NCBI GenBank assembly: GCA_015499985.1
Contig: JAAAUF010000099.1
Coordinates: 1-64,000, forward strand
Source: Haplosporangium gracile
Lineage: Eukaryota; Mortierellomycota; Mortierellomycetes; Mortierellales; Mortierellaceae
DNA: 64,000 bases
Direction: 5' to 3'
Made by a program: the position numbers and the translations under genes
The notes under the pieces: model-generated
The model's database searches: none
What the model was told of the DNA's origin: nothing
The model's input: only the letters and a program-made list of their open reading frames with translations
Shown: one piece after another, positions 23,672 to 36,293 of the stretch
Numbering within the stretch: position 1 is the first letter of the stretch
Layout: each line of letters starts with the position of its first letter

Positions 23672-26600
23672 TGTGTGAGTGTGTGAATGAGTATGAGAGG
23701 AGAGGAGAGGGTGATGAGAGAATAAAAAAAAGAGAAAGAAAGGAGATGACAGGTGAAAGTGTGTTGGTGTTGTTCGTGTGTCTGTGGTGGGTCTTGAGCC
23801 AGGGGCAACAAAAAGATAGCGAAGATGACCCCACAGGACCAACCTTCTTTTTTCGGCAGTCAGCGTAGGGGACAACGGACGACTCGGATCGAGTCACTAT
23901 GTAACATTTGCGATTTTCACGTCTTCTCCTATCTCTGTTCTAATCATTTTGCCAGTCCAGTCGACGACAAAAAAGATCTTGTCGCCATATCTATCACCAC
24001 CCTCTGCACTGCACTACATACCAATCCATGTATGCAAAATAAAGATGGATACCATGTACATATGACCATCCTAGACATTCGATCCTATGGCTAATGGAAG
24101 AACGCCTTGACTTTGCGCTCGACTCGGCAATGAACTCTTGTCTGCCTTAGTTGCTGGCAACAAATAAGCCTGCATCGATATGCATGTACTATAGGAGGCA
24201 AACACCTGGACCTTGGTATAGATCTACATTGGACGCTTATTCGCGCTAAAATCGCTTGGAGATCCTATGGAAGGAGGACTTTCATTCTGTGTCGATTTGG
24301 CTCCTTCCTACTCGATTTTCTCCGTCAACCTGACCTACAGCAGTGATCAAGAAGCGAAGCGGCAGTCGATGGTGAATTTGACGCCACCAATCTTAGAAGG
24401 CACCAAGCTATCTTTAACAGACGAGCAGGGATCTGATCTTCTTAGGCACAATCAACTTTCTCCAGTCCAATTGCTCCGCATGTACTTTCTATGGTTCACA
24501 TTCGCCGTGTAACTACATCAGCAACATGGCTCCTGAAACGTTCAAGAGGTCGTGCTCTACGGCGTGTCCGTTGAAAGAAACATTTGGCCAGGGGTGCGTG
24601 CTCCCAGCCATTGGAAGTGAAATGATATAAAGCAAGCGACCAGCCAGTCTTCCAGGGGATTTGCATATGCAATTCTGAGTTCCCCTCATCCCTGCAAACA
24701 AACCTCTCATTTCACCTTGGCCATCTAGACCTTCTCCTCCCTCCTCCTCCTCCTCCTCCTAAGATATCCTGGGTGGAGACCCATTCAAATCCGATCTGAT
24801 CCAGGTTCAATGAAGAGGGAACTACACAAATCCCTCCTCGTGTTTTTTATTAGCTTTTGTTTTGAGCGCGGATTCCTTATTCATTGCTCCCTATGTAAGG
24901 CCGCACTAATTGATATCAACAAAAAAAAAATAATAATGGATGTGGTAAAGCCGTTTTGGTGGTCTCATTGGAGCGGAGAATTTGATGCACCGACCGGTGG
25001 TGGGAAAAGATCTTCCAAAAGCGGGGGAATAGAGAGAGGGAGAGAGGACTGGTCGTCTATTACATGTCGTTTATGTGAAGAAGTCCAGAGGGCAGATTCG
25101 GTATCGATTGGTTGACCCCATGGTTGAGGTTAGCCATTACTCACACACGTACATTCTCTATTTTGTTTCTTCGTTGTTCATGTTCTCCTTTATTTTGTCG
25201 TTTCTTTTTTTTTTGGCATGCGCGTGCTTTTATGATAACAAGCATGGTCTGATGAATGTTCACACGCTATTTTGTCTGCATATGCTCACTCACGCGGTGT
25301 GGTGTTATTTTTCGTTAGACTGAATAATGCTATTCATGCGAGGATCTTCAATTGAACAGAGAATGAGAGGCGTATCCTCTTCTCTCTTACACGCTCGTCT
25401 GTAAAAGCTCAACGAAGAAACGCGCTTTTTGTATGAATGTATGCATATGTGAGAGTGGGTTTTCCTGGTCCCAGAAAGAACAGACTGAAGAGTCTTAAAA
25501 TGGTTCAGCCAAAGCCAACCAACCAGCCAGGTTAAATTTAGATTTTCACTCGCGTCCTCGAAAAATAATGAAATCAATTGAACTCGCGCGCTTTGCTTTT
25601 ATTAGCAGGGGAAAATGAGCCTGAGTATGAGAAAGTGGGGTGAGAAAAGAGAAAAGAGAAAAAAGAGATCTGGGTACATGGGGGAGAATGAATCGCGTTC
25701 TTTTGATGATGAACAGAGCTGATGAGAAGTGACATTCTCAAGAAAGAACTGAATGAGGAGGTGTGTATGAATGCACCACCTGAATATTTTTTATTTATTG
25801 CCGCCTAACAAGACATAGAGATAGCCTGTGGTAACACTAGTAGTTTGAGGCAATGAGGGCAAATGAGGCAATTTGCCCTATCAGCCCTTCCTCTCCTTTT
25901 CTCCAAGGAAAAAAGGACAGCCATCATAGTCATCATCATCATTCTATCCCATCTCAGCCAAATCTTGGGTTTGTTTGTTCGTTCGTTCGTTCGTTTGTTC
26001 CTCGTTCTGTGTCCCCTTGAATTTTCTCTCGCCTTTTCCCCCATTTTTTATCCTGCACAGTTGCAAAGTCGACCTTCTTCCTTTTACTTGACTGTTTGTC
26101 TATCATCGACCATACGTTTCTGTGAATTGTGAGCGAGTGAGTGAGTGAGTGAGTGAGTGAGTGAGTAAGAATGGTAGGATTTGTTTGTCCTGAATCCTCC
26201 TTTGTCTCATTGTTGTCTCTGGTTGTCCTTCTAGGGCAAAAGGGCATTTCATATCTGATGAACTGGCGAGTCCTTGGGTCTGTTCGATCAACCCTGGGTT
26301 CTCTGGACCATTTCTTTCTTGTTCTTCATTTTTGATGCAGATACCCCGAAGGAGCAACGATCAGTTTATAAAAGTCAGCAAAGCGAGTCTATCACTATCA
26401 GTTGCTGGTGATGAATGGCGATAGTCGTAGGAAAAGAAGTAGTAGTTGTAGTGGCAAGACATGGCCATGCGAACAGATTGAGAATGAGGCAAAGCAGCTA
26501 TTATCAAGTCCATGCAAATCTGGTACCATTTATGCTCCTCCTTCCCCCCCCCCCCCCCCTTTCCTTCGTTTTGCCAGTACAAGCAAGATTCACACCCCAT

Positions 26601-27710
26601 CCCATTGCCTAGTCTGTTCTGTTCTTTCTTCTCCTGCTCACTCCACTCGTTGGTACTGTATTGTATTGAACTGTATTAAATTGTCTTTTCTGGACGTTTC
26701 CTTTTCTTTTTCCTCCTCCTCTTCTGCTTCCTTCTTTCTTCTCCTTTCTTTTCTTATTACCTTTTCTCTCTTCACACATTCATTCTCAACTTCAACTCCT
26801 ACTCTTACTCTCCCTCTTCTCTTCACTCATCAACAAACAAACACACTCAATTCACTCACTCCCTCTTTACACCCGTCCCCACTCTTGCCTGATCCTCTCA
26901 CGCGTCCATCGGGTGTTCCCTCCCCTCTACTTTGCACAGTCTCGTCTACTCGCTCTTCGTTTCTATATTTCGCGACAATCAGTTCTTCCTCTTCGCCTCG
27001 GTGGTAAGAATGCTTCCCCTCCCCAACACAAACACACACGCCAACGGACATGGCAACAAAGACAACACGCATCGTTGATGCAACTGCACACACGCACATA
27101 CATCACACGCATGTCGCCTCTTTCTCTCACGATCAGCCATGTACCTTCTACAAGTTTTGCATGTCACCACCTCCTTCTGCCCCCTGTATGCTGTTTCCGT
27201 TCCGTTGCTCTCTCTATCCTATCCTTTTTTTTTTTTTTTTGCTAGCGCGAGATAAAGAGTTGTGGTTATTGGTTGTTGGTGGGGACTGGCTGACCTCTCT
27301 TTCTTGACAAACACTTCACCTCCCGACAGACGGACACAAAGAAAAAGACACGACCTGAAAAGTGCATAAGCGATTCGAAACTAATATCGAGTCTTTCCTT
27401 CTTTTGCCTTCTTCCTTCTTCCTTCCTTATCGTCCCACACCCACCCACACCAGGCTATTTCATTTGTGCATAAATCTCATACCCATTTTCATCAAACAGC
27501 CATCATCCAAGCTAAACAAGCCAACAAGCAAGCAATAGGCAAAAAGACGACAACAAGCAAACCTACGAACGAACAGAACAACCGATACGCCCCCGCGATC
27601 AACACCTCCTGCTTACCTGCCTGCCTGCTTTTCCATTTTTCAACTACACCCTCCCCACTCTTCAGACAACCAACAACCAAAAAAACAACCAACCACAAAA
27701 AGCAACAACC
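23672..27710. other. 4 kb divergent intergenic region, ARG8 / Myb-like gene
   Basis: No supported gene. A purine-rich block next to ARG8 is its T/C-rich leader. The middle (24.0-25.8 kb) is mixed and featureless. From about 26.0 kb to the Myb-like ATG the plus strand is dominated by pyrimidine tracts and CA/AAC-rich DNA (for example AACCAACCACAAAAAGCAAC just before the ATG), typical of a long leader. Microsatellites are listed separately. A 201-codon frame at 26402-27007 is low-complexity pyrimidine-derived and not credible. Confidence 0.5.
26135..26166. repeat. (GAGT)8 microsatellite
   Basis: Eight perfect GAGT units preceded by one GAGC. A (GTTC)-type tract lies 150 bp before it (about 25974-26001) and a 16-base C run lies 380 bp after it (26544-26559). 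All three fall in the presumed upstream region of the Myb-like gene. Confidence 0.9.
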
Positions 27711-30569
27711 ATGGCCGACGCAGGACAAGTTACCCCAACCCTTCCTTCCCAGGAACTGCAGCACCAGCAACACCAACAACAACAACAACAACAGCAGCAA
27801 CAGCAACTACACGCGCCTGATCAACAGGATCACGTCCAAGAACTTCAGTCCACCACTGGTGCCCTCGATACCTTCAACCATCAAGGTTACTCTAACCAGT
27901 CTCTTCAGCAACAACCGTCAGGGCACCAGGAAGTGACCTTTCACCACCACCACCAGCACCACCACAATCAACACCAGGCAACGCATGATAGGCAGCTCGT
28001 CGAGGATATCACGCGCGCGTTCCTGTTGCAAGAAATGACCAGCGATCCGACAGGGGTTCGTCAGGGGTCGCAATCAATGCTGCTGCAACAGCACGTCTCC
28101 TCTTCCGGCCTGCCTGCCGAGGCCGACGACGAACTCAACATCTATGACTACATCTATGCCAAGCAGGAAGACGACGACGAGCCAGAAGATCACGTTGTCT
28201 CGGCAAGTTCATTATCGGCCACACCTGCTGCTGCCGCGATCCAAGATCTCTCTTCCCATCACCTTTCTCCCATCTTGACTGCATCCTCCTCCTCCGTCGT
28301 CGTCGTCTCCCCCTCTTCCCCCTCCTCTGTCACCGCCACCACTTCCTCATCCTCCTCTTCTGTCTCGCAATATGACCATGCCACCGCGGACACCATGAGC
28401 AAGGACACCTCCGACTCTACCCTCGACACCAGCAGTATCAAGTCCAAGGATGATGACGATAACGACATCGACAGCAACGTTCTCTTTGGACCCGTTAACT
28501 ATATGGACACTACCGCCATGGAGATCTACGAACCATCACAAGTCGTGTCACTGCCCAATCAGGACCTCTATCGACTACTCCTCGACGAGCTGCAGTCGAC
28601 CACCCAGCGTGAAAAGTACTTTTCGACCCACACGGCAGCACCCAACACTGCCATGACTTTTCTTTACAATGGACAACAGACCCAGACACAGACCCCAACA
28701 AATCCAAATATGCAGATGCTGGGCGAGACCGCGGCAAGTCCGAGCGTATTCTCGACAAAACCTGAGCCCTTGTTGGCGATCAAATCCGAATTCGCGCAAG
28801 AGATAGGAACATCAGATCCGGGGCCCGCCGTTTCATCATCTCTATCGGCCGTGGTAACAAGCCCTTACTCGAGCTCAATGGAGGATGTCTTTATGGAGAC
28901 AGCTGACCCAGAAGACGACCCAATGTCGCCAGGACACTCGTTTTCTTCGCCGTCTTCCTCGGGCTCGGTTACACCGGAATTGACGTCACCTTTGCTTCTG
29001 CCCACCAATGCCATTTCGCTCTCTACCTCTCTGCCTTCATCTCCCAGGCCCGAGCACGCCAAAACAACTCTCAAGATTACCCTGCCCAAGTTGTCCAAGC
29101 CCGCTCATAATACCTCCAAGCCCACCAGTCGATCTGCCAGCACCTCACCCATCACCCAACTCAAGCTGCAATCTGTGATCGAACAGCACAATGCGAGACA
29201 CAAGGCAGCAGGAGCGAAAAGAAACAACAGTCAATCGCACGCCGAATCAGGAACAACACAGCCAGGACGTGCTAAAAAGCGCAAGCTCAGCCGACAACAA
29301 GCGACAAGTGTCTCTCCCGGTCTCTCGCCCATCCTGACTGCACTCCCTTCGCCCCCGGCGTCTGTCAGAACGACGCCGCCTATGCACCCCTCAGTCATGG
29401 ACATTTCTTCTGCTCTTGAGAAAATCGACTTACCTCCTCCCTCCATTCCTGTGAAGGGCGCCGCTGCTGTGGCTGTCGAACCATCGTCCCCCATCTCGCC
29501 AACCACTCCCACTCCCAACCCCACCAAGGATACTCTGGACAGAGCTGGATCGTCAGCAGAGGAGGATGATGTGATCATGGAAGCGGCCTCTGAATCGACC
29601 AGCAGTCGCCCTGCGAAGAAGAACGCTAACGCCAAGAACAAGCGACCCTGGACGACAGAGGAGGAGAAGCTGTTGCTGAAGATGGTAGACGACCAGATGC
29701 CCATCAAGGATATCGCCGAGACTCTTGACCGATCTGTCCACTCGGTTCGTTCTCGTCGTCAGGTATTGACCGACCCCGGATTTGTCAAGGGCAACGGACA
29801 CGCCCAACCTCGCCGCTCTAAACCCGATCCTTCGTCAAAGCTCCCGACCTACTCACAGATGGCGTTCTTGTCTTTGGCCAGACTGCCGGATCTCCAGGGC
29901 ACGCTCAACGACGTTGCCAGCATGGTCGAAAAGCTGTTTAGCAGGTACCTCAACCGGATCCCCAGGACAGGCCACAAAAATCTCCAGATCTGGCGTGCTC
30001 AGATTTCGGATGCGTTGGCCCACGAGAAGGGTCATCCTCGTCCACGTTTCGAGAGCTTTGGGATCAAGCGAGGCCGCCAGTGGGTCTACCGTCTGACGAT
30101 CTTTGGCAAGGGTGTCATGGATGCGATGGGAGGCGTTGACGAGATTTGCGAGGATCTGTTAAAGAACAACGAGACGTTGGCTGGAGGAGTCGATGGTGAA
30201 GGCACCGCGGTTGGAGGAGCAGGAGCAGGACTTGGACAGGGCAGCGGATATGGATACAGCTACTGCCCTGATGCATTTACAACCAAATCGAGTTCCAAGG
30301 ATTCAGACACGTCAATTGATCTGGATGTTGTCAAGAAGGAGGTCGTGGAGGATACCAGCCCAGAGGCACTTGCGGCATCGGCTGCGATTGCGAATGCGAT
30401 GGCAGCTATGGCGGCTGGTATGGCGGCCATGACGGCTGCTGAGGACGAGAAGACTGCGGCTGCTCTTTGTTCGATGAGTGTTCTCAAGACTGGATTGTCA
30501 GATTCCAAAGGCAAGGAGGGTCATGCCACCGCCACTTCTGGATCTCGTGGTCGTCGCAGCCGTGCTTAA
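27711..30569 (+). CDS. polyQ Myb/SANT-like putative DNA-binding protein
   Basis: An intronless 952-residue frame with an ACAACCATGG start context. The N terminus is Gln/His-rich: a CAA/CAG tract at about 27768-27806, then histidine-rich stretches around residues 78-95. Residues 100-620 are Ser/Thr/Pro-rich and probably disordered, with acidic patches and a basic cluster (AKKRKLSRQQ, about 520-530) that could be a nuclear signal. A single Myb/SANT-like helix-turn-helix lies at about 644-686 (RPWTTEEEKLLLKMVDD, then IAETLDRSVHSVRSRRQ). A second globular region at about 708-830 (YSQMAFLSLARLPDL, RPRFESFGIKRGRQWVYRL) has no name known to me. The end has an Ala/Met-rich helix and basic residues GSRGRRSRA. 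A nuclear, transcription-related role is inference from the Myb-like fold and composition. Confidence 0.82.
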   Translation: MADAGQVTPTLPSQELQHQQHQQQQQQQQQQQLHAPDQQDHVQELQSTTGALDTFNHQGYSNQSLQQQPSGHQEVTFHHHHQHHHNQHQATHDRQLVEDITRAFLLQEMTSDPTGVRQGSQSMLLQQHVSSSGLPAEADDELNIYDYIYAKQEDDDEPEDHVVSASSLSATPAAAAIQDLSSHHLSPILTASSSSVVVVSPSSPSSVTATTSSSSSSVSQYDHATADTMSKDTSDSTLDTSSIKSKDDDDNDIDSNVLFGPVNYMDTTAMEIYEPSQVVSLPNQDLYRLLLDELQSTTQREKYFSTHTAAPNTAMTFLYNGQQTQTQTPTNPNMQMLGETAASPSVFSTKPEPLLAIKSEFAQEIGTSDPGPAVSSSLSAVVTSPYSSSMEDVFMETADPEDDPMSPGHSFSSPSSSGSVTPELTSPLLLPTNAISLSTSLPSSPRPEHAKTTLKITLPKLSKPAHNTSKPTSRSASTSPITQLKLQSVIEQHNARHKAAGAKRNNSQSHAESGTTQPGRAKKRKLSRQQATSVSPGLSPILTALPSPPASVRTTPPMHPSVMDISSALEKIDLPPPSIPVKGAAAVAVEPSSPISPTTPTPNPTKDTLDRAGSSAEEDDVIMEAASESTSSRPAKKNANAKNKRPWTTEEEKLLLKMVDDQMPIKDIAETLDRSVHSVRSRRQVLTDPGFVKGNGHAQPRRSKPDPSSKLPTYSQMAFLSLARLPDLQGTLNDVASMVEKLFSRYLNRIPRTGHKNLQIWRAQISDALAHEKGHPRPRFESFGIKRGRQWVYRLTIFGKGVMDAMGGVDEICEDLLKNNETLAGGVDGEGTAVGGAGAGLGQGSGYGYSYCPDAFTTKSSSKDSDTSIDLDVVKKEVVEDTSPEALAASAAIANAMAAMAAGMAAMTAAEDEKTAAALCSMSVLKTGLSDSKGKEGHATATSGSRGRRSRA

Positions 30570-32308
30570 GTCGTATTTTTGTTTGTTCTTCTTATTCTTC
30601 CTATTCAACAATTACCCTTTTCCTTTCACTTGTCATTACCTTGTACACCACCTTCCTTGTTGTTCGTTTATCATTCCTCTCTCTTTATCTCTTCAAAAAT
30701 GGCTCAACTAGCCCTGTACATAAAAAAAAAACCACATCCCCCCTGTTCAACACTATAGGGGGTCGTTCCAGATCTTAAGGGCAACCCATGAATACCTGCC
30801 CAGTCTAGATTCCAAAGAATCGCTCGTGTGGTACATCTTTTAAAAAAACACCCGTCTATCCAGCGACCTTGGATCACCACAAAGCAGCAAGTCACGTCTT
30901 GTCTTTCTAAACCAACAAGCCAGACCCTCACCAAATCTAAAGTTCAACTTCATCACGGGCGGTCTGGCAGATACGATCTTTTAAAGCATGGGTACTACAC
31001 TTAGTCCGCCCTAGTCCTCTGCTCTCTCGCAGACGATTTTTAAGTTGATGTACGACAAACCCTGGAATAGCTAGCTATTACTGGCGGTCGTTTCGATTAC
31101 TGTGCAGCGCCAAGCCACCAGGCTATCCAAGGGCAGTCTGAGTCCATCAGACCGAGAACAACCCCCATATCGAATGATTCACACAGTCTAACGATGAAAA
31201 GTGTACATGTTTGCTGCTGCATCTACGATCGACTTGTGTTCCGAACTCTAACCCGCATTGCCTAATCATACATTTTGTGAGAACTGAACCTGACTCCTTC
31301 TGGTTTCAGTTCAGTTGTCCTCCACTTCTTTTGTGCTTCCCGTCCTCCCAGTACAGCACCCCGGTTCTTACTCTCATTCTACTCTGTTTTCTCTCATCTC
31401 CTCTTGATTTCACCATTGCTAACTACCCTTCCTTGCCTGATCACCCTCGCACCATCGTTACTGCATTCCGTGTCTGCTGCCTCTCTCTCTTTCGTTCTTC
31501 GCATGTGCAAACTCTTCTCGATTCTGAGTAGCAAAAGCAAAACACCTCGACCCTCACCTACTCAAACACCAACACCTGTCAGGGGCGTTCTCACTTTGTC
31601 ACGTTGAGAAGGCAAGTACATGATTCTTTCCCTCCCTTTCACTGCTTTCACGTCCCATTCAAAAGTCTTCCTCTCCTTTTTTGCCACCATGAGGTTCGTG
31701 TGAATACATCCGTTCCTACAACGGTGGGCTGGCTTTATCTTTCCGGAAATATGAACCAATATGAACCTTTTCGAATCTATTCTCCATCACCGGCATTGAT
31801 CTGGAGGCCATGATCCTGACGCAAAATAAAGTTGTCGATGTATTTTTTTTTTTTTCGATTCAAAAGCAGCCCCCTGTTCCAACCCCATGTTCTTCTTTCC
31901 TTTCTCACTTGGAGACGAATATTACTCTGTCCGCTCCTGAGCGCCTGTTGTCCTACTAGAATGACAACGAATAGGATGCCTTTTTTTTTTTCCTTAACCC
32001 TCTACCAGACTGTCTTTTGCTTCCTGACTACTGATTGAAATGCGAAAGGAAATGCAACAAGAATAAAAAAAAAGTGAGGAACGGTATTGCTTCGCCCAAG
32101 GGAAGGGCTGTCGGTTTGATTTCACTGTTGGTCCACCCTTTAGGCCAGGAAAGTCCCGCTTTTCCAACGCGCACGCGGTGAGGTTGTGGGTGCCTGTGGT
32201 GGGGTAACGTTTTTCCTGCCAGGGGGCGGTGATGGGAATGATGCTGTGGGCATAGTCCCGTGAAGATCAAGACGCGCGATTTTTTGGGGACATGAAAAAT
32301 GAGGACGC

Positions 32309-33194
32309 NNNNNNNNNNNNNNNNNNNNNNNNNNNNNNNNNNNNNNNNNNNNNNNNNNNNNNNNNNNNNNNNNNNNNNNNNNNNNNNNNNNNNNNNNNNN
32401 NNNNNNNNNNNNNNNNNNNNNNNNNNNNNNNNNNNNNNNNNNNNNNNNNNNNNNNNNNNNNNNNNNNNNNNNNNNNNNNNNNNNNNNNNNNNNNNNNNNN
32501 NNNNNNNNNNNNNNNNNNNNNNNNNNNNNNNNNNNNNNNNNNNNNNNNNNNNNNNNNNNNNNNNNNNNNNNNNNNNNNNNNNNNNNNNNNNNNNNNNNNN
32601 NNNNNNNNNNNNNNNNNNNNNNNNNNNNNNNNNNNNNNNNNNNNNNNNNNNNNNNNNNNNNNNNNNNNNNNNNNNNNNNNNNNNNNNNNNNNNNNNNNNN
32701 NNNNNNNNNNNNNNNNNNNNNNNNNNNNNNNNNNNNNNNNNNNNNNNNNNNNNNNNNNNNNNNNNNNNNNNNNNNNNNNNNNNNNNNNNNNNNNNNNNNN
32801 NNNNNNNNNNNNNNNNNNNNNNNNNNNNNNNNNNNNNNNNNNNNNNNNNNNNNNNNNNNNNNNNNNNNNNNNNNNNNNNNNNNNNNNNNNNNNNNNNNNN
32901 NNNNNNNNNNNNNNNNNNNNNNNNNNNNNNNNNNNNNNNNNNNNNNNNNNNNNNNNNNNNNNNNNNNNNNNNNNNNNNNNNNNNNNNNNNNNNNNNNNNN
33001 NNNNNNNNNNNNNNNNNNNNNNNNNNNNNNNNNNNNNNNNNNNNNNNNNNNNNNNNNNNNNNNNNNNNNNNNNNNNNNNNNNNNNNNNNNNNNNNNNNNN
33101 NNNNNNNNNNNNNNNNNNNNNNNNNNNNNNNNNNNNNNNNNNNNNNNNNNNNNNNNNNNNNNNNNNNNNNNNNNNNNNNNNNNNNNNNNNNNNN
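32309..33194. other. assembly gap (886 N)
   Basis: 886 consecutive N residues. The left flank is relatively GC-rich (GCGCACGCGGTG, GGGGGCGGTGATGGG) and the right flank starts with an A run. The content change across the gap makes collapsed repeat sequence plausible. Open frames reported through this stretch are artefacts of N translation. Confidence 0.98.
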
Positions 33195-36100
33195 AAAAAA
33201 GAGGAAAGAAAGATAAGGCGAGTCGTTCATTCTCGCGTCTGTTACAAGAAAAAAAACAAGGTAACGATGAAAAAATGTAATATAAAGACGTAGTCAAGGG
33301 CCATCAGCTCGTACTTTGAGATCCTGCTCGAGGTCTTATTTATTTTTTCTTTTATTGACGGAATCTATCCGTCAACGGTTGTAGAATCGAGGATGAGCTG
33401 AGGTAGTAAGCCTACAAGGAAACAAACGCTTTGGTGGAGTAAAAAATGGGAAGCAGTGGGGTGGATCCTTGCTGGACATCAAACGACTAACATGAGAAAA
33501 CACACCATGATATTCGATTTAAACAAAGAGTGAACGCGGTTGAGTCATAATGGCCATAGATTGACCGAATGACAAAGGCACAACTGGTTAAGGCTCTAGC
33601 GTGAGAGTATCCCATGGTATCCTATACCACGTCATAACAAAAAACACAGAAGCAGCATCTAAAAGAGCTCTATCGTTTGGAAAAGAAAAAGATTGAAAGG
33701 AATCAAGCAAGTGTGTCCTTCAGCATTAGTATGTCGTTTGAGGAATGAAATCGCCACCCACCATGAGTAAATATCGCCTTCGCCTTCATAATAAATGATT
33801 TGTATTAAGGAGTCGCGATACCGTAAAAAGGGAGCAGATCAACATTCGAACAAAGTATTCTTCCAGTCGCTCTCGAAAGAATTAAGGGCAGGAAGGAAAG
33901 GTACCGCACGGGCATGAAAAAAACCTATGGCCAAGTGGGAAGCGCCCATGCGAATCCAAGGATCTTAACTCTATCCTCGAACAGTAAAGCGCATATACAA
34001 TCAACGAGGACGGTCTAATTGCAGATGCATCGCCTCCGCCCCTGAAAAGTGATGTTTGAAAAGTCTAATAGCGCCTCGCTTTTTCGCTCTAAACAGAAAG
34101 AACATCCGTATCCAACGACTGGGCCCATGAAGGAAATAAAATGTCAGCGAGCCGACAATAGATCCCTATCTCTATTAGCTGCCGCATGTTGTCATTCGTG
34201 CCACCCTTGCCACAAAATATAGGTCTGAGCGCGATAGTGGGAGATCTCATCAGCATCGAGTATCGACGCCGTTGTATCTGAATGTTTGGCTATTTATGCC
34301 GATGAAAAGATCCCAGAGGAGCTGTTTCATATCGCTGCGGTACTCTTTTTCTTGAAACAAAGGCATAAGTACGTGAAGGGTTTCTAACGACTGGAATCAT
34401 CGACTATCTTCCTGTATCCTGTATTGATAAAGAAATGTCCACCATCTGAATCCTTCAAGTCTAGCCAGAAGTACCCAAAAATAAAAATAAAATTAGGTTT
34501 TGTACGTGGCGTAACCTTGCGTTCAAAGAAGAAGTGTCAATACTGCACGCAGTATCGGTGTGTCGCCCATAATGTGGACTTCAATCGCATCCCATCACTT
34601 TCTTCACTTATACTTTTTTTCAGTTGCTCGACTCTCTTCCTCGCTCAAACTTTACATACTTGTGTCTTTTTTTCTCCGCCTCTCATATCCTGCCTTTCAA
34701 ACTTTGTGAAAAGGAGAAAAAAACAACAACATGTCTCGCCTAACCAACCAAACCAAGAACAACCACGTCGACACCATCCTCTCTTTAATCAACTCTGGAA
34801 AAAAGGCAAAAGGAACCAAACAACTCGGGCGAGGAGACAAATCTGTCACGATGCTCGCTACCCCGAATTGACACCTTGTTTGCTGGCATGGAGCCAAGTA
34901 ATCTTGGATCCTATCAAGTTTCCAAATGTCCTCAAAGTGTGTATTGAGATGACCTCTAAGGCAAAAGTGGTTTTTTTTGTTTGTCTGCAACAAGAGAAAG
35001 ATGCCTGCAGTGGCGTATCTTTTTTTCACCCTTGATGTTGGCCAATTATTCTCTTTTTCACATCACTTACAGATGTGGTTATGCCTTCGACAACTGACGA
35101 TCACTTGCACCTATCTGACTCAGTATGCCATAGACTTTACAGGAGATAGCGCTTAGGCCAACACTCTCCTGCAGTCAAAGGCTGAAGTCGTCAATAAAGA
35201 TCGCAAGGCGATGACCTCTCGATCTTCTACATTGGAATGAACGCGGAAGAATCCCCTTCGCCCGTGCTGACAAGGACACCAAACTCCTCTAGTAAGTCCC
35301 TCTCTTCAGAAACGTATCCAAGAAGTCTTAACAGTTCTGTTACAAGTGGGTTCAGCTGGCTCGCCCCTTTGTCGACGAGAACTACTATCGACAGGACGGT
35401 CTTACCTCATTTCCTGCATCTCGAGCTTTTTTCATTTGATCGACATGTGCCTTCTTGACGCTTTCAGCTCCCAAAGAGCCCGCCTGTCTCTTGTTCCTAC
35501 TGACCATCCTTGTGGAAGTGAGTGCACTGTTGCATATTCTGTGTCTGTACAGTATTAAAAAGTTTCATAGAGAAAGAGATTCGGGCTCCTGCCCCATGCA
35601 TGTATGGCCTAATCATAATGGAATAAACGAACACTCTCTTCTTTCTCACTGATCTCAGATACGCTCCTATTTTTTCAAGCAGCAATGCTAGTTTCTATGC
35701 TGTTTATTATTCACGCTAGCACCGCCTAGCATCGACTTATGAGTTAATGAATAGGAGAGTGTCTCTCCACCTCGTGGTCATGATATGGTCCAACAACAAG
35801 TGCACAATAAATAGAAAGAAAGGTCGATACAGAAGACAAGCTTATTATTGCTATGGCCGAACACAAATTGATACACGACAGGGCTACAGCATCAACCATT
35901 GACAATAGACATGATATAACGGTGAAAAAGTAAAGCAACATTCAACAATATCGATCCTCGTACGTGTTGTATGATGCAAAGACAAAAGGAGGAAAGACGG
36001 ACTCATCTGAAAGCATGGAAGGAAAGAAATCGACACACCAAGAGATCCTGCTGGAGGCCCTTTTTTTGACACCAACGAATCGAGCAGCAACTGAAAACAG

Positions 36101-36257
36101 CAAGCAAAAAAAAGAATATGTACCTGTTAGCGATGTGAAGAAAGTTGGAGTCGCTCTTTGCCATTCTTGTTGGCGATTGAAATAAATAGACATTTTTTAT
36201 CCCCAACAAATAACGTGCGCGCGATGACCCGTACACGGCTCGCGAATATCGCTGGTG

Positions 36258-36293
36258 TCTCAAGATCTCAAGATCTCAAGATCTCAAGATCTC
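36258..36293. repeat. tandem repeat of the 8-mer TCTCAAGA, 4.5 copies
   Basis: Four perfect copies of TCTCAAGA followed by TCTC, so each junction creates the palindrome AGATCT. It lies 1.5 kb upstream of the NACHT gene in DNA with no coding potential. Function unknown. Confidence 0.9.

Noticed and set aside
26135..26166. Short tandem repeats as a CRISPR-like array
   Set aside because: No spacers, 4-bp unit, eukaryotic context; it is a microsatellite.
26402..27007. 201-codon open frame
   Set aside because: Derived from pyrimidine-rich, C-run and TTC/TCC-repeat DNA in the presumed leader of the Myb-like gene.
32028..33297. Open frames of 305-400 codons
   Set aside because: Almost entirely translated N residues of the assembly gap.
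34424..35035. 203-codon open frame and an alternative 46-codon frame starting at 34731
   Set aside because: The leader-like context of the shorter one is suggestive, but it stops after 46 codons, no donor keeps it open and nothing identifiable follows.
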